A DNA stretch of 64,000 bases, taken from positions 372,001 through 436,000 of the forward strand of contig NZ_FQYO01000001.1 in assembly GCF_900141735.1 (NCBI RefSeq). The letters run 5' to 3'. The notes under the pieces were generated by a model, which was not told the origin of the DNA, ran no database searches, and was given only the letters and a program-made list of their open reading frames with translations. The translations under genes were made by a program, and so were the position numbers. Position 1 is the stretch's first letter; the number at the start of each line of letters is the position of its first letter. Origin of the DNA: Wenxinia saemankumensis. GTDB taxonomy: Bacteria > Pseudomonadota > Alphaproteobacteria > Rhodobacterales > Rhodobacteraceae. Shown here in pieces: positions 1 through 7,599 of this stretch.

Positions 1-2
1 GC

Positions 3-71
3 GCGGAGAGCCTGCTGCTGCTGGGAATCTACGCCGCGGCCGTCGCCGTGCAGTTCATGGGGGGGCCGTGA
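3..71 (+). CDS. C-terminal end of a membrane protein (partial)
   Basis: Only the last 22 codons are inside the window, read in the third frame up to a TGA at 69-71. The tail is hydrophobic (LLLLGIYAAAVAVQFMGGP), as expected for a final transmembrane helix ending almost at the C-terminus. The family cannot be identified from so little sequence; multi-pass transporters of several families end this way. The other two frames here are not hydrophobic. About 200 nt of non-coding DNA follows, including a GGCCGGACC-type inverted repeat at 247-272 that may end transcription from both sides. Confidence 0.45.
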   Translation, partial: AESLLLLGIYAAAVAVQFMGGP

Positions 72-272
72 CCCCGGCGCGCCCGGCGGGTCCGGGGCCG
101 GCCCCGGGTGAGGGCCCCCGACACCGGCTGCCGGGCCGTCCCTGCGCGCGGCGTTCGAGCGGGCCGGGCGCCGATCAAGTCGCGGAAGCCGGGCGGGCGC
201 CGGATCGGCCGCGCGGCGGCCCGGCGGGGGGTTCCGGGCAATCGGCGTCCGGCCGGACCGGCCGGACCGGCC

Positions 273-1166
273 TCAGGCGATCCCGGCCCCTCCGGTCACA
301 CCGTAGACCTCGCCCGTGATGTAGCTGGCCTCCTGCGAGGCCAGCAGGACGTAGACCGGGGACAGCTCGACCGGCTGGCCGGGCCGACCGAAGGTGCTGC
401 CTCCGCCGAAGGATTCCACTTTTTCCTGCGGGGCGCCGCCGCTGGGATTGAGCGGCGTCCAGATCGGGCCCGGTGCGACCACGTTCACCCGGATGCCGCG
501 CGAGATCAGCTCCGAGGAGAGGGCCTTGGCGAAGGCGGTGATTCCGGCCTTGGTCGTCGCGTATTGCAGGATGGCGGCCGAGGGGTCGTAGGCCTGGACC
601 GATCCCGTCGCGATGATGCTGGCGCCCGGCGGCAGGATCCGGGCCGCCTCCTGTGTCGTCCAGAAGAGGGCGTGGAGATTGGTCCGCATCGTGGCGTCGA
701 AATCGTCGCTCGTCAGGTCGTCGAAGGACGGAAAGGACTTCTGGTGCGCGGCGTTGACCACGAGGATGTCGAGGCCGCCCAGCGCCCTGGCCGCCTCGTG
801 CGGCAGGCCGCGCGCGAAATCCTCGTCCTTCACGTCCCCCGGCAGGAGGACGGCCTCGCGCCCCGCCTCGCGGATGAGGGCGCCGACCTCGTCCGCATCC
901 GGCTGCTCGTCCGGCAGGTAGTTGATCGCCACGTCGGCCCCCTCGCGCGCAAAGGCGATGGCGACGGCGCGCCCGATCCCCGAATCCCCGCCGGTGACCA
1001 GCGCGCGGCGCCCTTCCAGTCGGCCGGACCCCGCATAGCTCGTCTCGCCATGATCCGCCGGCGGGTCGAGGCGCTTCGCCAGGCCCGGCGCGGGTTGCGG
1101 CTGGCGCGGGAAAGGGGGCGCAGGGTACTGGTTCCTCGGGTCCTGCATCCTGTGGCGATCGGTCAT
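273..1166 (-). CDS. SDR-family NADP-dependent aldehyde reductase (YghA-like general stress protein)
   Basis: A 297-residue short-chain dehydrogenase/reductase. The NAD(P)-binding glycine motif TGGDSGIG is at residues 58-65, the NAAH structural motif near 138, and the catalytic Ser189-Tyr202-Lys206 triad is intact (YATTK). The proline-rich 50-residue N-terminal extension and the TGGDSGIG variant are typical of the YghA / general stress protein 39 subgroup, cytoplasmic oxidoreductases that reduce aldehydes with NADPH. The ATG at 1166 was chosen because AGGAGG lies just upstream; the longer frame reading further upstream has no such support. A sequence close to the EcfG promoter (CGAAC-N18-GTT) lies at 1228-1203, which would place the gene in the general stress regulon. 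The family assignment is solid; the physiological substrate is unknown. Confidence 0.9.
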   Translation of the reverse strand: MTDRHRMQDPRNQYPAPPFPRQPQPAPGLAKRLDPPADHGETSYAGSGRLEGRRALVTGGDSGIGRAVAIAFAREGADVAINYLPDEQPDADEVGALIREAGREAVLLPGDVKDEDFARGLPHEAARALGGLDILVVNAAHQKSFPSFDDLTSDDFDATMRTNLHALFWTTQEAARILPPGASIIATGSVQAYDPSAAILQYATTKAGITAFAKALSSELISRGIRVNVVAPGPIWTPLNPSGGAPQEKVESFGGGSTFGRPGQPVELSPVYVLLASQEASYITGEVYGVTGGAGIA

Positions 1167-1202
1167 CCTGACCTCCTGAGCGGTGTGGAACGTGCCACGA
1201 CC

Positions 1203-1228
1203 AACACCCCGGACCCCGCTTTTGTTCG
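1203..1228 (-). promoter_or_regulatory. Candidate EcfG-type promoter of the aldehyde reductase gene
   Basis: Read on the minus strand, CGAAC (1228-1224) is followed after 18 nt by GTT (1205-1203), about 37 nt before the start codon. The alphaproteobacterial EcfG consensus is GGAAC, 16-18 nt, GTT, so this site has one mismatch in the -35 element. Its spacing equals that of the stronger site in front of ecfG at 5329-5304. Position and gene function fit, but the mismatch makes it only a candidate. Confidence 0.4.
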
Positions 1229-1491
1229 CGCGCGGGATCGTCTTTCGGCGGCCCCGCGACAGTGGCGTCCCGAGATCGCGGGCGAGGCACCGGCGCGGCG
1301 GTCGCGCCCGTCCGGCGGGGAGCGGTGCCGGACGGGTACCTGACGGGTTCCGGACCCCGTGGACCGATCCCAGCGCCCGCCTCCCGCAACGTCGGGGCCG
1401 GCGCCACGACGCCCCCGCGGTATCGCACATGCCGGGTCCGTCGTTCCGCGACGACCGTTTCATCCGGTATCGACCCGCTGCCCGGTCCGGA

Positions 1492-1517
1492 GGAACGGGC
1501 ACGCCGCGCATGAAGTT
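1492..1517 (+). promoter_or_regulatory. Candidate EcfG-type promoter upstream of the HWE kinase
   Basis: GGAAC at 1492-1496 and GTT at 1515-1517 are separated by 18 nt, matching the EcfG consensus exactly. It points towards the HWE kinase gene that starts at 1804, but the distance of nearly 290 nt is long. In GC-rich DNA such a pair can occur by chance, so confidence is modest. Confidence 0.35.
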
Positions 1518-1803
1518 CGGGGCGCGTCCCGCCGCCTGCGGCTCCCCTGCCCCGTGCCGACTGGACGACGCGGCCGGGGATCGCCCGGCTTCGCGCCCGA
1601 TGAGAGGCGAGCGCGCGCGCTCGGCTGCCCTCGGGGTCCGCAGGTCCGGATCCTGTTGTGCGGCTTCGGAAACGAACGCAGTATTGCGATGCGTCCTGCG
1701 GCAGGGGAACCCGCCCTGCCACGATGCGACATGACGGACCGCGGGCGAGCGGCTCCTGCGCGGTGGCGGAGGATCGTCGCGCGGTCCGACGGCGGAGCGA
1801 CCG

Positions 1804-3774
1804 ATGAGCAAGACCAATCCGACCCGGCCCGGTTCGGCCGACGACGACGGCCTCCAGGCCAGGGCCGATCAGGAAGCCGGTGCGGCACGGGGCACCGACC
1901 GGTCCGCGGCCCTCAACAAGCTCATCCTGAGGTCCATCGTCGATCACGCCATCGTCACGCTGGATGCGGACGGCGTCGTGACCAGCTGGAACAGGGGCGC
2001 CGAGGACATGATGGGCTGGACCTCCGAGGAGGCGGTCGGCCGTCACGCCGACTTCTTCTTCACCCCCGAGGACGCGCAGCGCGGCCGGCCCGAGGTCGAG
2101 ATGCGACAGGCGGTCGAGGAGGGCCGGGCGGAGGACGAGCGCTGGCACAGGCGCAAGGACGGCAGCCGGTTCTGGGGATCGGGGCTGATGATGCCGCTGC
2201 TCGCCGGGACGGATTCGGCCGGCGACGCCGTGCAGGCCGATGGCGGCGTCGGCGGCTTCGTGAAGGTGTTCCGCGACCGGACCATGGTCCGGGAGGGGCC
2301 GGATGACGGGCGCGCTGCCTTCGGGCGGTCCTGGTCGGAGCCTCGCCGGACCGGAACCGTCGGCGCCTTCGACTTCGACATGCTGGAGAACAGGCTCATT
2401 GCGGACGGCGTCGCCGCCCGGCTGCACGGCGTCCCGGCGGATCGGGCCGCCAAGGGCGCGCCGCCCGATCCGTTCTATGCCCGCATCGATCCCGAGGACG
2501 AGGCGGCGGTCCGGTCCGCCACCGATGCGGCGCTGCGCGAGGGGCGCGACCTCGACGTGGTCTACCGGATCAGATCCGATGGCGGGCCGCCGCGATGGAT
2601 CCATTCGCAGGGCGCGGTGCACCGCGACGGGGACGGCCGGCCCGCCCGCCTGTCCGGACTGGTCGTCGACGTGACCGAGCGCGAGGAGCAGGCGCGGATG
2701 CAGGAGGCGCGGCTGCGGTTCGGCGAGGCGGTGCGCGACCTCGACGACATCGACGGGATCGCGCGCCTCGTCGTCCGCACCGTCGCCGAGACCCTCTACG
2801 CCTCTCGCGCCGGCCTGGGTGACGTGGGACCCGGCCAGAACATGATCGACATCCGCGCCGAGTGGATTCCGCCCGGTGGCCGGAGCATCGCGGGACCCCG
2901 CGATGCGAGCGACTTCGATTCCTTCGGAGAGATCCTGCTCGGGAACCGTCACGTGGCGATCTCGGATACGCGGCAGGACCGCCGGGCGCAGGACCGGGCG
3001 CGGCTCGATGCCCTCGGGATCCGCGCCAGCCTGGGGGTGCCGATGCTGAAGCGGGGCCGCGTCGCGGCCCTCCTCTTCGTGGCCGACGACCGGCCCCGGG
3101 GCTGGACCGACGGCGAGGTCGCGTTCCTGCGCTCGATGCTCGACCGGGCGGATGCCGCGATCGAACAGGTGCGCTCGGAACGGGAGCGGGACGTCCTCGC
3201 CGGCGAACTCGCCCACCGCATGAAGAACGTCCTGACGCTGGCCCAGGTCGTCGTGACGCAGAGCCTTCGCGGCGTTCCGGGCATCGAGGACCGGCAGCGC
3301 GCCATCTCGGGCCGCCTGCATGCCCTCGCCGCCGCCCAGGATGCGCTGACCGCCGCGCATCAGGGTCCGCTCGACATAAGGGCGGTGCTCGAAGCCACGC
3401 TCGCGCCGCACCGCGCCTCCCACGACGCTGCCAGCGACCCGTTCGAGCTATCGGGACCCCCCGTGATGCTGGATGCGCAGCAGGTCACGGGACTGACCCT
3501 GTCGCTCCACGAGCTTGCGACAAACGCGGCCAAGCACGGCGCGCTGACGCGGGCGACGGGCCGGATCCGGATCGCCTGGTCCCGCGACCCCTCCGGTCGG
3601 TTCGAGCTCGAGTGGAAGGAGAGGGGCGGCCCGCCCGTCGCCGAGGCCGACAGGCAGGGCTTCGGCTCCAATCTCCTCGAGCGGGTCGCGGGCAGCTATT
3701 TCGGGGGACGCTCGGGCATCGCGCTCGAGAGCGACGGCCTCCGGTTCAGGATCGACGGGCAGCTGCCGGCCTAG
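1804..3774 (+). CDS. PAS-PAS-GAF HWE-family sensor histidine kinase
   Basis: A 656-residue soluble kinase with no transmembrane segment. Residues about 45-155 form a PAS domain (VTSWNRGAEDMMGW), about 180-295 a PAS_3-type domain, about 310-455 a GAF domain, and the last 190 residues an HWE kinase core. The phosphoacceptor is His471 in LAHRMKN, the N-box is HELATNAAKHGA, and the WKE of the G1 box gives the W-x-E signature of this class. HWE kinases are characteristic of alphaproteobacteria and often feed the PhyR/NepR/EcfG general stress pathway. Its location close to ecfG and a possible EcfG promoter upstream suggest the same role here (inference). No cognate receiver lies next to it. Confidence 0.92.
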   Translation: MSKTNPTRPGSADDDGLQARADQEAGAARGTDRSAALNKLILRSIVDHAIVTLDADGVVTSWNRGAEDMMGWTSEEAVGRHADFFFTPEDAQRGRPEVEMRQAVEEGRAEDERWHRRKDGSRFWGSGLMMPLLAGTDSAGDAVQADGGVGGFVKVFRDRTMVREGPDDGRAAFGRSWSEPRRTGTVGAFDFDMLENRLIADGVAARLHGVPADRAAKGAPPDPFYARIDPEDEAAVRSATDAALREGRDLDVVYRIRSDGGPPRWIHSQGAVHRDGDGRPARLSGLVVDVTEREEQARMQEARLRFGEAVRDLDDIDGIARLVVRTVAETLYASRAGLGDVGPGQNMIDIRAEWIPPGGRSIAGPRDASDFDSFGEILLGNRHVAISDTRQDRRAQDRARLDALGIRASLGVPMLKRGRVAALLFVADDRPRGWTDGEVAFLRSMLDRADAAIEQVRSERERDVLAGELAHRMKNVLTLAQVVVTQSLRGVPGIEDRQRAISGRLHALAAAQDALTAAHQGPLDIRAVLEATLAPHRASHDAASDPFELSGPPVMLDAQQVTGLTLSLHELATNAAKHGALTRATGRIRIAWSRDPSGRFELEWKERGGPPVAEADRQGFGSNLLERVAGSYFGGRSGIALESDGLRFRIDGQLPA

Positions 3775-3822
3775 ATCGCCCGGTGCGGGCGCGCCCTGCC
3801 TGCCGCCGCACGTCATCCCGGT

Positions 3823-3886
3823 CCGATGCCGGCCCCGATGCCCGGCCCCGATGCCCGTCCCCAATGCCCGGCCCCGATGCCGGCCC
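3823..3886. repeat. Short tandem repeat, about five 12-13 bp units
   Basis: Five imperfect copies of a unit close to CCCGATGCCCGGC follow each other just after the HWE kinase gene. Units differ by single bases or by one base in length. Read as protein this would give a Met-Pro-Ala/Gly repeat, but I do not think it is translated, because the next gene most plausibly starts at 4039. Confidence 0.7.
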
Positions 3887-4038
3887 GGCCGACCCGGATC
3901 ATCCGGCCGGCAGGCCCCCCCCGCTCAGCCTCGGGCGTCGACGGCACTCGACGGCGGCCGGCGCCGTGGAGCGCCCGCGACCCGCCGGGCCGAAGCGATC
4001 CCGGGAGCATTGCCGGCTTCCGCCGGTGGCAGCGGGCG

Positions 4039-4647
4039 ATGTGGACCTGGCTCTCCTCTTACGCCGCCCAGATATCGGCCATCGCCGATGTCGCGATGGT
4101 GCTGATCTGGCTGACCTACCTGCATGTCTTCGTGATCAGCTACCTGCGCTCGAACCGCACCGCGATCCATATCGGGATGGTGACGGGCGCCCGGGCCGAT
4201 GCGCGCTGCGTCATCGCCAATGTCGGGTCGGCGCCGGTCTACCTGCTCGGCGTCGCGGCCGACATGGACTGCGCAGGCACGATCCAGCCGGTCCTCCTCA
4301 CCGATCGGCTGGAGCTGCAGGACCAGGATCTGGCCGATCCGCGCCAGCGCACCACGCAGGGAACGCTCGGCCCCGGCGAGGCCCGCGACATCGGCAGCTT
4401 CCGCGATCTTGTCGACCGGGCGGCGATCCGGCTCGGCCATGACCTGCCGTTCGACGGCTGCGAGGCGATGACGCTGACCGCCGTGGTCGCGACACGCGAG
4501 GCGAGCAGCAGCCTGCAGGGCGGCTTCAAGCGGTTCGGCATCGCCTGGGAGGACGGACAGGCGATCTTCAGCTCGCCCGACCTGCTGACCCGGCAGATCC
4601 GCTCGGGGCGGCGCCGGAGGCGGCTTCGCAAGGTGCTGACCGAATGA
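4039..4647 (+). CDS. Hypothetical protein with N-terminal membrane anchor
   Basis: A 202-residue protein of unknown function. Residues about 8-32 form one hydrophobic helix (ISAIADVAMVLIWLTYLHVFVI), followed by a soluble region without a domain I recognise and a very basic tail (RSGRRRRRLRKVLTE). The soluble part contains paired cysteines in a beta-rich stretch (CVIANVGSAPVYLLGV, MDC) and resembles membrane-anchored proteins that sit near sensor kinases. The ATG at 4039 was preferred because the upstream frame runs into the tandem repeat and a proline/arginine-rich stretch. There is no strong ribosome-binding site, so the start is uncertain. It lies between an HWE kinase and ecfG, so a stress-sensing role is possible but unproven. 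Confidence 0.7.
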   Translation: MWTWLSSYAAQISAIADVAMVLIWLTYLHVFVISYLRSNRTAIHIGMVTGARADARCVIANVGSAPVYLLGVAADMDCAGTIQPVLLTDRLELQDQDLADPRQRTTQGTLGPGEARDIGSFRDLVDRAAIRLGHDLPFDGCEAMTLTAVVATREASSSLQGGFKRFGIAWEDGQAIFSSPDLLTRQIRSGRRRRRLRKVLTE

Positions 4648-4737
4648 GATCGGCCGGCGGCATCGCCGCGCGGGGGGATCGCTCCGGACCGGGACAGGCC
4701 GCGGATCCCGCCCGCCGGCCCCCGGGGCGGATCGCGC

Positions 4738-5274
4738 TCACCCCGCCAGGGCCAGCGTTTCGCCGGGATAGCTCTCCGGCGCCTGGCCGAGTTCGGCGGC
4801 CAGCATCGTGCGCGCCCGGTTGAGCCGGCTTTTCACCGTGCCCATCGGGATATCGCAGATCCGGGCGACGTTGTCGTAGGATTCCCCGACCATGCCGATG
4901 AGGATCAGCACCTCGCGGTAATGCGGCGGCAGGCGTCCGATCGCCGCCCAGACCTCGACCCCGGTCATCGACCAGTCCTGCGTCGCGGGCACCGAAACGC
5001 CGATCGACGCGCAGTCCGCGGCGGCGGGCCGCTCGCGCGCACTCTTCCTGGCGTTGTTGTAGAAGCTGTTGCGCATGATGGTGAACAGCCACGACTTGAG
5101 GTTGGTCCCCTTCTGGTAGCGGTCGAAGGCGGCGATCGCCTTCATCAGCGTCTCCTGCACGAGGTCGTCGACCTCCTGGTCGTTCCGGCACAATGTCCAG
5201 GCAAAGGCACGCAGGGCCGGGATCCAGTCGGTGACATCGTCGCTGGGGGCCTGACGGCTGTTCCGTCCCGTCAT
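4738..5274 (-). CDS. ecfG: ECF sigma factor of the EcfG (general stress response) type
   Basis: A 178-residue group 4 sigma factor. Region 2 (PALRAFAWTLCRN, DDLVQETLMKA) includes TNLKSWLFTIMRNSFY, very close to EcfG proteins. Region 4 reads PPHYREVLILIGMVGESYDNVA and then MGTVKSRLNRARTML. EcfG directs the alphaproteobacterial general stress response and is normally held by the anti-sigma factor NepR and released by phosphorylated PhyR. Neither nepR nor phyR is adjacent: the sequence directly upstream holds its own EcfG-type promoter, leaving no room for a co-transcribed nepR. It may therefore be a second, stand-alone EcfG paralogue. The ATG at 5274 lies about 30 nt downstream of that promoter. 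Confidence 0.88.
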   Translation of the reverse strand: MTGRNSRQAPSDDVTDWIPALRAFAWTLCRNDQEVDDLVQETLMKAIAAFDRYQKGTNLKSWLFTIMRNSFYNNARKSARERPAAADCASIGVSVPATQDWSMTGVEVWAAIGRLPPHYREVLILIGMVGESYDNVARICDIPMGTVKSRLNRARTMLAAELGQAPESYPGETLALAG

Positions 5275-5303
5275 GCGATCACTCCTTTGGGGTGTTCGGG
5301 ATC

Positions 5304-5329
5304 AACACGGGCCGGCTTGGCACGGTTCC
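5304..5329 (-). promoter_or_regulatory. EcfG-type promoter in front of ecfG (autoregulation)
   Basis: On the minus strand GGAAC (5329-5325) and GTT (5306-5304) are spaced by 18 nt, matching the GGAAC-N16-18-GTT consensus exactly. The site ends 29 nt before the ecfG start codon. A positive feedback loop on ecfG is common in this system. Confidence 0.65.
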
Positions 5330-5620
5330 GCCCCGGGTTGTGTTCGGACGGGCCCATCGGCGGCTAATCTCAAAAAGGGGCGATGCCGTTACGGCAAGCC
5401 GGAGCGGGCGCCCGGAAACCAGGCGATCCCCGGGGGCGCCCGGCCCGCGATCGCCGGTGGCGGGTCGGATCGGGCGACGCGCAAGACGGACCGGCCCCCC
5501 GTGTCCATCCCCCGGTCCCCGATCCACCGGTGCGGGAATCCGCGGATCGCCGGGCGGGCACGGATCCGGCAGACATCGCGGAGGGTCCTCCGCGCGCCCC
5601 GGCAGTCGCGGCGCTGCGCT

Positions 5621-5645
5621 GGAACATTGCCCCCGGGCATTTGTT
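5621..5645 (+). promoter_or_regulatory. EcfG-type promoter of the DUF892 stress gene
   Basis: GGAAC at 5621-5625 and GTT at 5643-5645 are spaced by 17 nt, a perfect EcfG-type promoter. It sits 32 nt before the start codon of the ferritin-like protein gene at 5678. With the facing site at 5304-5329 it makes the ecfG/DUF892 intergenic region divergently controlled by the same sigma factor. The remaining DNA between the two sites shows nothing else. Confidence 0.75.
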
Positions 5646-5677
5646 CGCCAGGTCCCATCGAAACGGAGACGCAGCAC

Positions 5678-6178
5678 ATGGCACTGTTCTCGAAAGACAT
5701 CGAAACCATGGACGATCTCTTTCTCCACACGCTTCAGGACGTGTACTACGCCGAGCAGAAGATCGAGCAATCGCTCCCCGACATGATCGAGAAGGCGAGC
5801 GAGGGCGCCCTTCGCGACGGCTTCCGGACCCATCTCGAAGAGACGAGCGGACATGTCGGGCGGCTGGAGGAGGTCTTCGGCCGTCTCGGCCACAGCCCCA
5901 AGGGCGTGACCTGCCCGGCCATCGACGGCATCGTGAAGGAGGCGAACGAGATCGCCGGAGATGTCGCGGACGCCTCGGTCCTCGACGCGGCGCTGGCGGC
6001 GGCGGCACAGGCCGTCGAGCATTACGAGATCAGCCGCTACGGATCCCTGATCGCCTGGGCCAGGGAACTGGGTCATCCCGACATCGCGGACCTGCTCGGA
6101 CAGACCCTCGCCGAGGAAAAGGCGACCGACGCCAAGCTGACCGAACTGGCGGAGAGCCGCTTGAACCACGCCCGGTGA
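5678..6178 (+). CDS. DUF892 (YciE/YciF-type) ferritin-like stress protein
   Basis: A 166-residue, all-helical protein of the DUF892 family. The first helix carries the typical TMDDLFLHTLQDVYYAEQKI, and the fourth carries a VEHYEISRYGSLIAWA segment with metal-ligand-like Glu/His residues. Family members are small ferritin-like di-metal proteins induced by osmotic and general stress; their exact chemistry is not settled. The start at 5678 has a GGAGAC ribosome-binding site and lies right behind a perfect EcfG-type promoter. It is transcribed away from ecfG, as direct targets often are. Confidence 0.9.
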   Translation: MALFSKDIETMDDLFLHTLQDVYYAEQKIEQSLPDMIEKASEGALRDGFRTHLEETSGHVGRLEEVFGRLGHSPKGVTCPAIDGIVKEANEIAGDVADASVLDAALAAAAQAVEHYEISRYGSLIAWARELGHPDIADLLGQTLAEEKATDAKLTELAESRLNHAR

Positions 6179-6297
6179 TCGATGCCGGGCGAAGGCCCGC
6201 CGGCCGTTCCCGCCCCCCTGCGCGGCCGGTCGCCCCTCCGCCTGCGGCGCCGAAGCCATGCGCGGCGGCCGATGCCGAAAGCCGCCGCGCCCCTGGC

Positions 6298-6329
6298 GCA
6301 CCGGGGACGGCCTGTCCCGGCCCCGGTGC
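6298..6329. terminator. Hairpin downstream of the DUF892 gene
   Basis: GCACCGGGG (6298-6306) and CCCCGGTGC (6321-6329) are perfect inverted 9-mers around a 14-nt loop. There is no T-tract, so its role as terminator is inferred from strength and position only. Confidence 0.4.
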
Positions 6330-6369
6330 GGGGAACGTGGCGGGATACCTGCCGACCTTCCCAGGCCCA

Positions 6370-6414
6370 GGCCTCCGGCCCGGCCCCGACCGTTCGGGCG
6401 TGGGGCCGGAGGCC
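6370..6414. repeat. Perfect 12-bp inverted repeat
   Basis: GGCCTCCGGCCC at 6370-6381 is repeated as its exact reverse complement at 6403-6414 around a 21-nt centre. It could be a hairpin in RNA or a protein-binding site in the gap before the lysozyme-like gene. No T-tract follows. Confidence 0.5.
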
Positions 6415-6664
6415 GGAAATACCCGGGAAAACCGTCGAAACCCGGGAAAGGGACGCTTGGATCCCGGCCTCCGGGACCGGTGACGGATCCGGGGCCGGCC
6501 TCCCCGTCGTGACGGTCCCGGGCGATGCGGCCGCGCCGCAGGTTGCCCTCGCGGAGGGGATGGACATGGCGCTTGCCCACGACAGGCGGCTGCCCCCATG
6601 ATCGCGGGACGCCGGCCGCCCCCGCTCCGGGGGCCGCCCCCGACTCCCGTCCTGCGAGGTTTCG

Positions 6665-7477
6665 ATGAGACTGACCCGCCGCGCCGCCTGCCTGGGCCTG
6701 GCGTCGCTTGCCGCCTGCGGCCCGCGCGGGGGCGCCGTCCCGGCCGGCCTGCCCGGCCGCGTGCCCCTTCCGACGGCCGTGCGCCCGCCCCGTTTCGGCG
6801 ACCGCGACCCGGTCACGAACTGGAGCGGCGGGCCCGCCCCCTCGACCTACGCCGTGCACGGCATCGATGCCTCGAGATTCCAGGGCGCCATCGACTGGCG
6901 GAGCGCGGCAGCGGCGGGGGTCAACTTCGCCTTCCTCAAGGCGACCGAGGGCGGCGACCGCCTAGACGAGCGCTTCGCCGAAAATTTCGCGGGCGCCGCG
7001 GCGGCGGGGGTGCCGGTGGGGGGATATCACTTCTACTATTTCTGCCGCAGCCCCGAGGATCAGGCGCGCTGGTTCATCCGGAACGTGCCCCGCACCCCCG
7101 GCGCCCTGCCCCCCGTCCTCGATCTGGAGTGGAACCCCTTCTCGCCGACCTGCGTGACGCGCCCGCCCCAGGCAGAGGTGCGGCGCGTCGTGGAGACGTG
7201 GCTCTCCATCGTCACGCAGCATTACCAGCAGCGCCCCATCGTCTACGTGCCGATCGAGTTCTGGCGCGACCGCGACGTGAGCCGATTGCCGGCCGATTAC
7301 TGGCTGCGCAGCGTCGCAAGACACCCCGACGAGGCGTTCCCCGACGGCTCCTGGACGTTCTGGCAATACTCGGCAACGGGGATCGTGCCGGGGATCGAGG
7401 GCGATTGCGACCTCAACGTCTATGGCGGCGGCGAGACGCTCTGGCGCCGCTGGCTGGCGGCCCGCCGCCACGGCTGA
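6665..7477 (+). CDS. GH25-family lysozyme-like lipoprotein
   Basis: A 270-residue secreted protein. The N-terminus has a short signal ending in a lipobox (LASLAAC, Cys18), so it is probably a lipoprotein. The glycoside hydrolase 25 fold follows: YAVHGIDASRFQGAIDW near residues 62-78, with the family Asp68, FLKATEG near 90, and VLDLEW with the catalytic Asp153 and Glu155. The closing strand is FWQYSATGIVPGI. GH25 enzymes cleave the N-acetylmuramic acid-glucosamine bond of peptidoglycan. In Rhodobacteraceae such chromosomal copies are common outside prophages, and no phage gene is nearby. It is probably a cell-wall remodelling enzyme. Confidence 0.9.
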   Translation: MRLTRRAACLGLASLAACGPRGGAVPAGLPGRVPLPTAVRPPRFGDRDPVTNWSGGPAPSTYAVHGIDASRFQGAIDWRSAAAAGVNFAFLKATEGGDRLDERFAENFAGAAAAGVPVGGYHFYYFCRSPEDQARWFIRNVPRTPGALPPVLDLEWNPFSPTCVTRPPQAEVRRVVETWLSIVTQHYQQRPIVYVPIEFWRDRDVSRLPADYWLRSVARHPDEAFPDGSWTFWQYSATGIVPGIEGDCDLNVYGGGETLWRRWLAARRHG

Positions 7478-7599
7478 GACGGGACGGCCCAGGGCCGAGG
7501 CCGTCCGGCAGCGGCCCTCCCGCGCGCGCGAGACGGCACTCGGACGACCAGTTCCCCGTCATCGCTGGGGGCGATGCCCCTCCGTCGCAGGCAGGACGG

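Larger units (their letters stand above)
1167..1803. other. 637-nt intergenic region between divergent stress genes
   Basis: No convincing gene was found here. The reading frames present are short, basic and change from strand to strand. Besides the two candidate EcfG-type promoters listed separately (1203-1228 on minus, 1492-1517 on plus), I see no repeat, hairpin or other motif. Confidence 0.5.
6179..6664. other. 486-nt non-coding region with two strong inverted repeats
   Basis: I see no gene in this stretch. It contains two hairpins (listed separately at 6298-6329 and 6370-6414), and after the second one two copies of ACCCGGGAAA at 6420-6441. The region follows the DUF892 gene and precedes the lysozyme-like gene, so part of it must hold that gene's promoter, which I could not recognise. 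Confidence 0.5.

Noticed and set aside
175-3423. A 1082-codon minus-strand reading frame across the reductase and HWE kinase genes.
   Set aside because: It is antisense to two well-supported genes and has no recognisable domain; long open antisense frames are expected at this GC content. The same applies to the frames at 6598-10143 (plus), 23341-26649 (minus), 29175-32159 (minus) and 46726-49596 (minus).
3826-4038. N-terminal extension of the membrane-anchored hypothetical protein through the tandem repeat.
   Set aside because: It would add a Pro/Arg-rich, repeat-encoded leader before the membrane helix, with no ribosome-binding site.
5275-5620. A nepR gene upstream of ecfG.
   Set aside because: No short frame with the NepR core was found, and an EcfG promoter occupies the sequence directly before ecfG.
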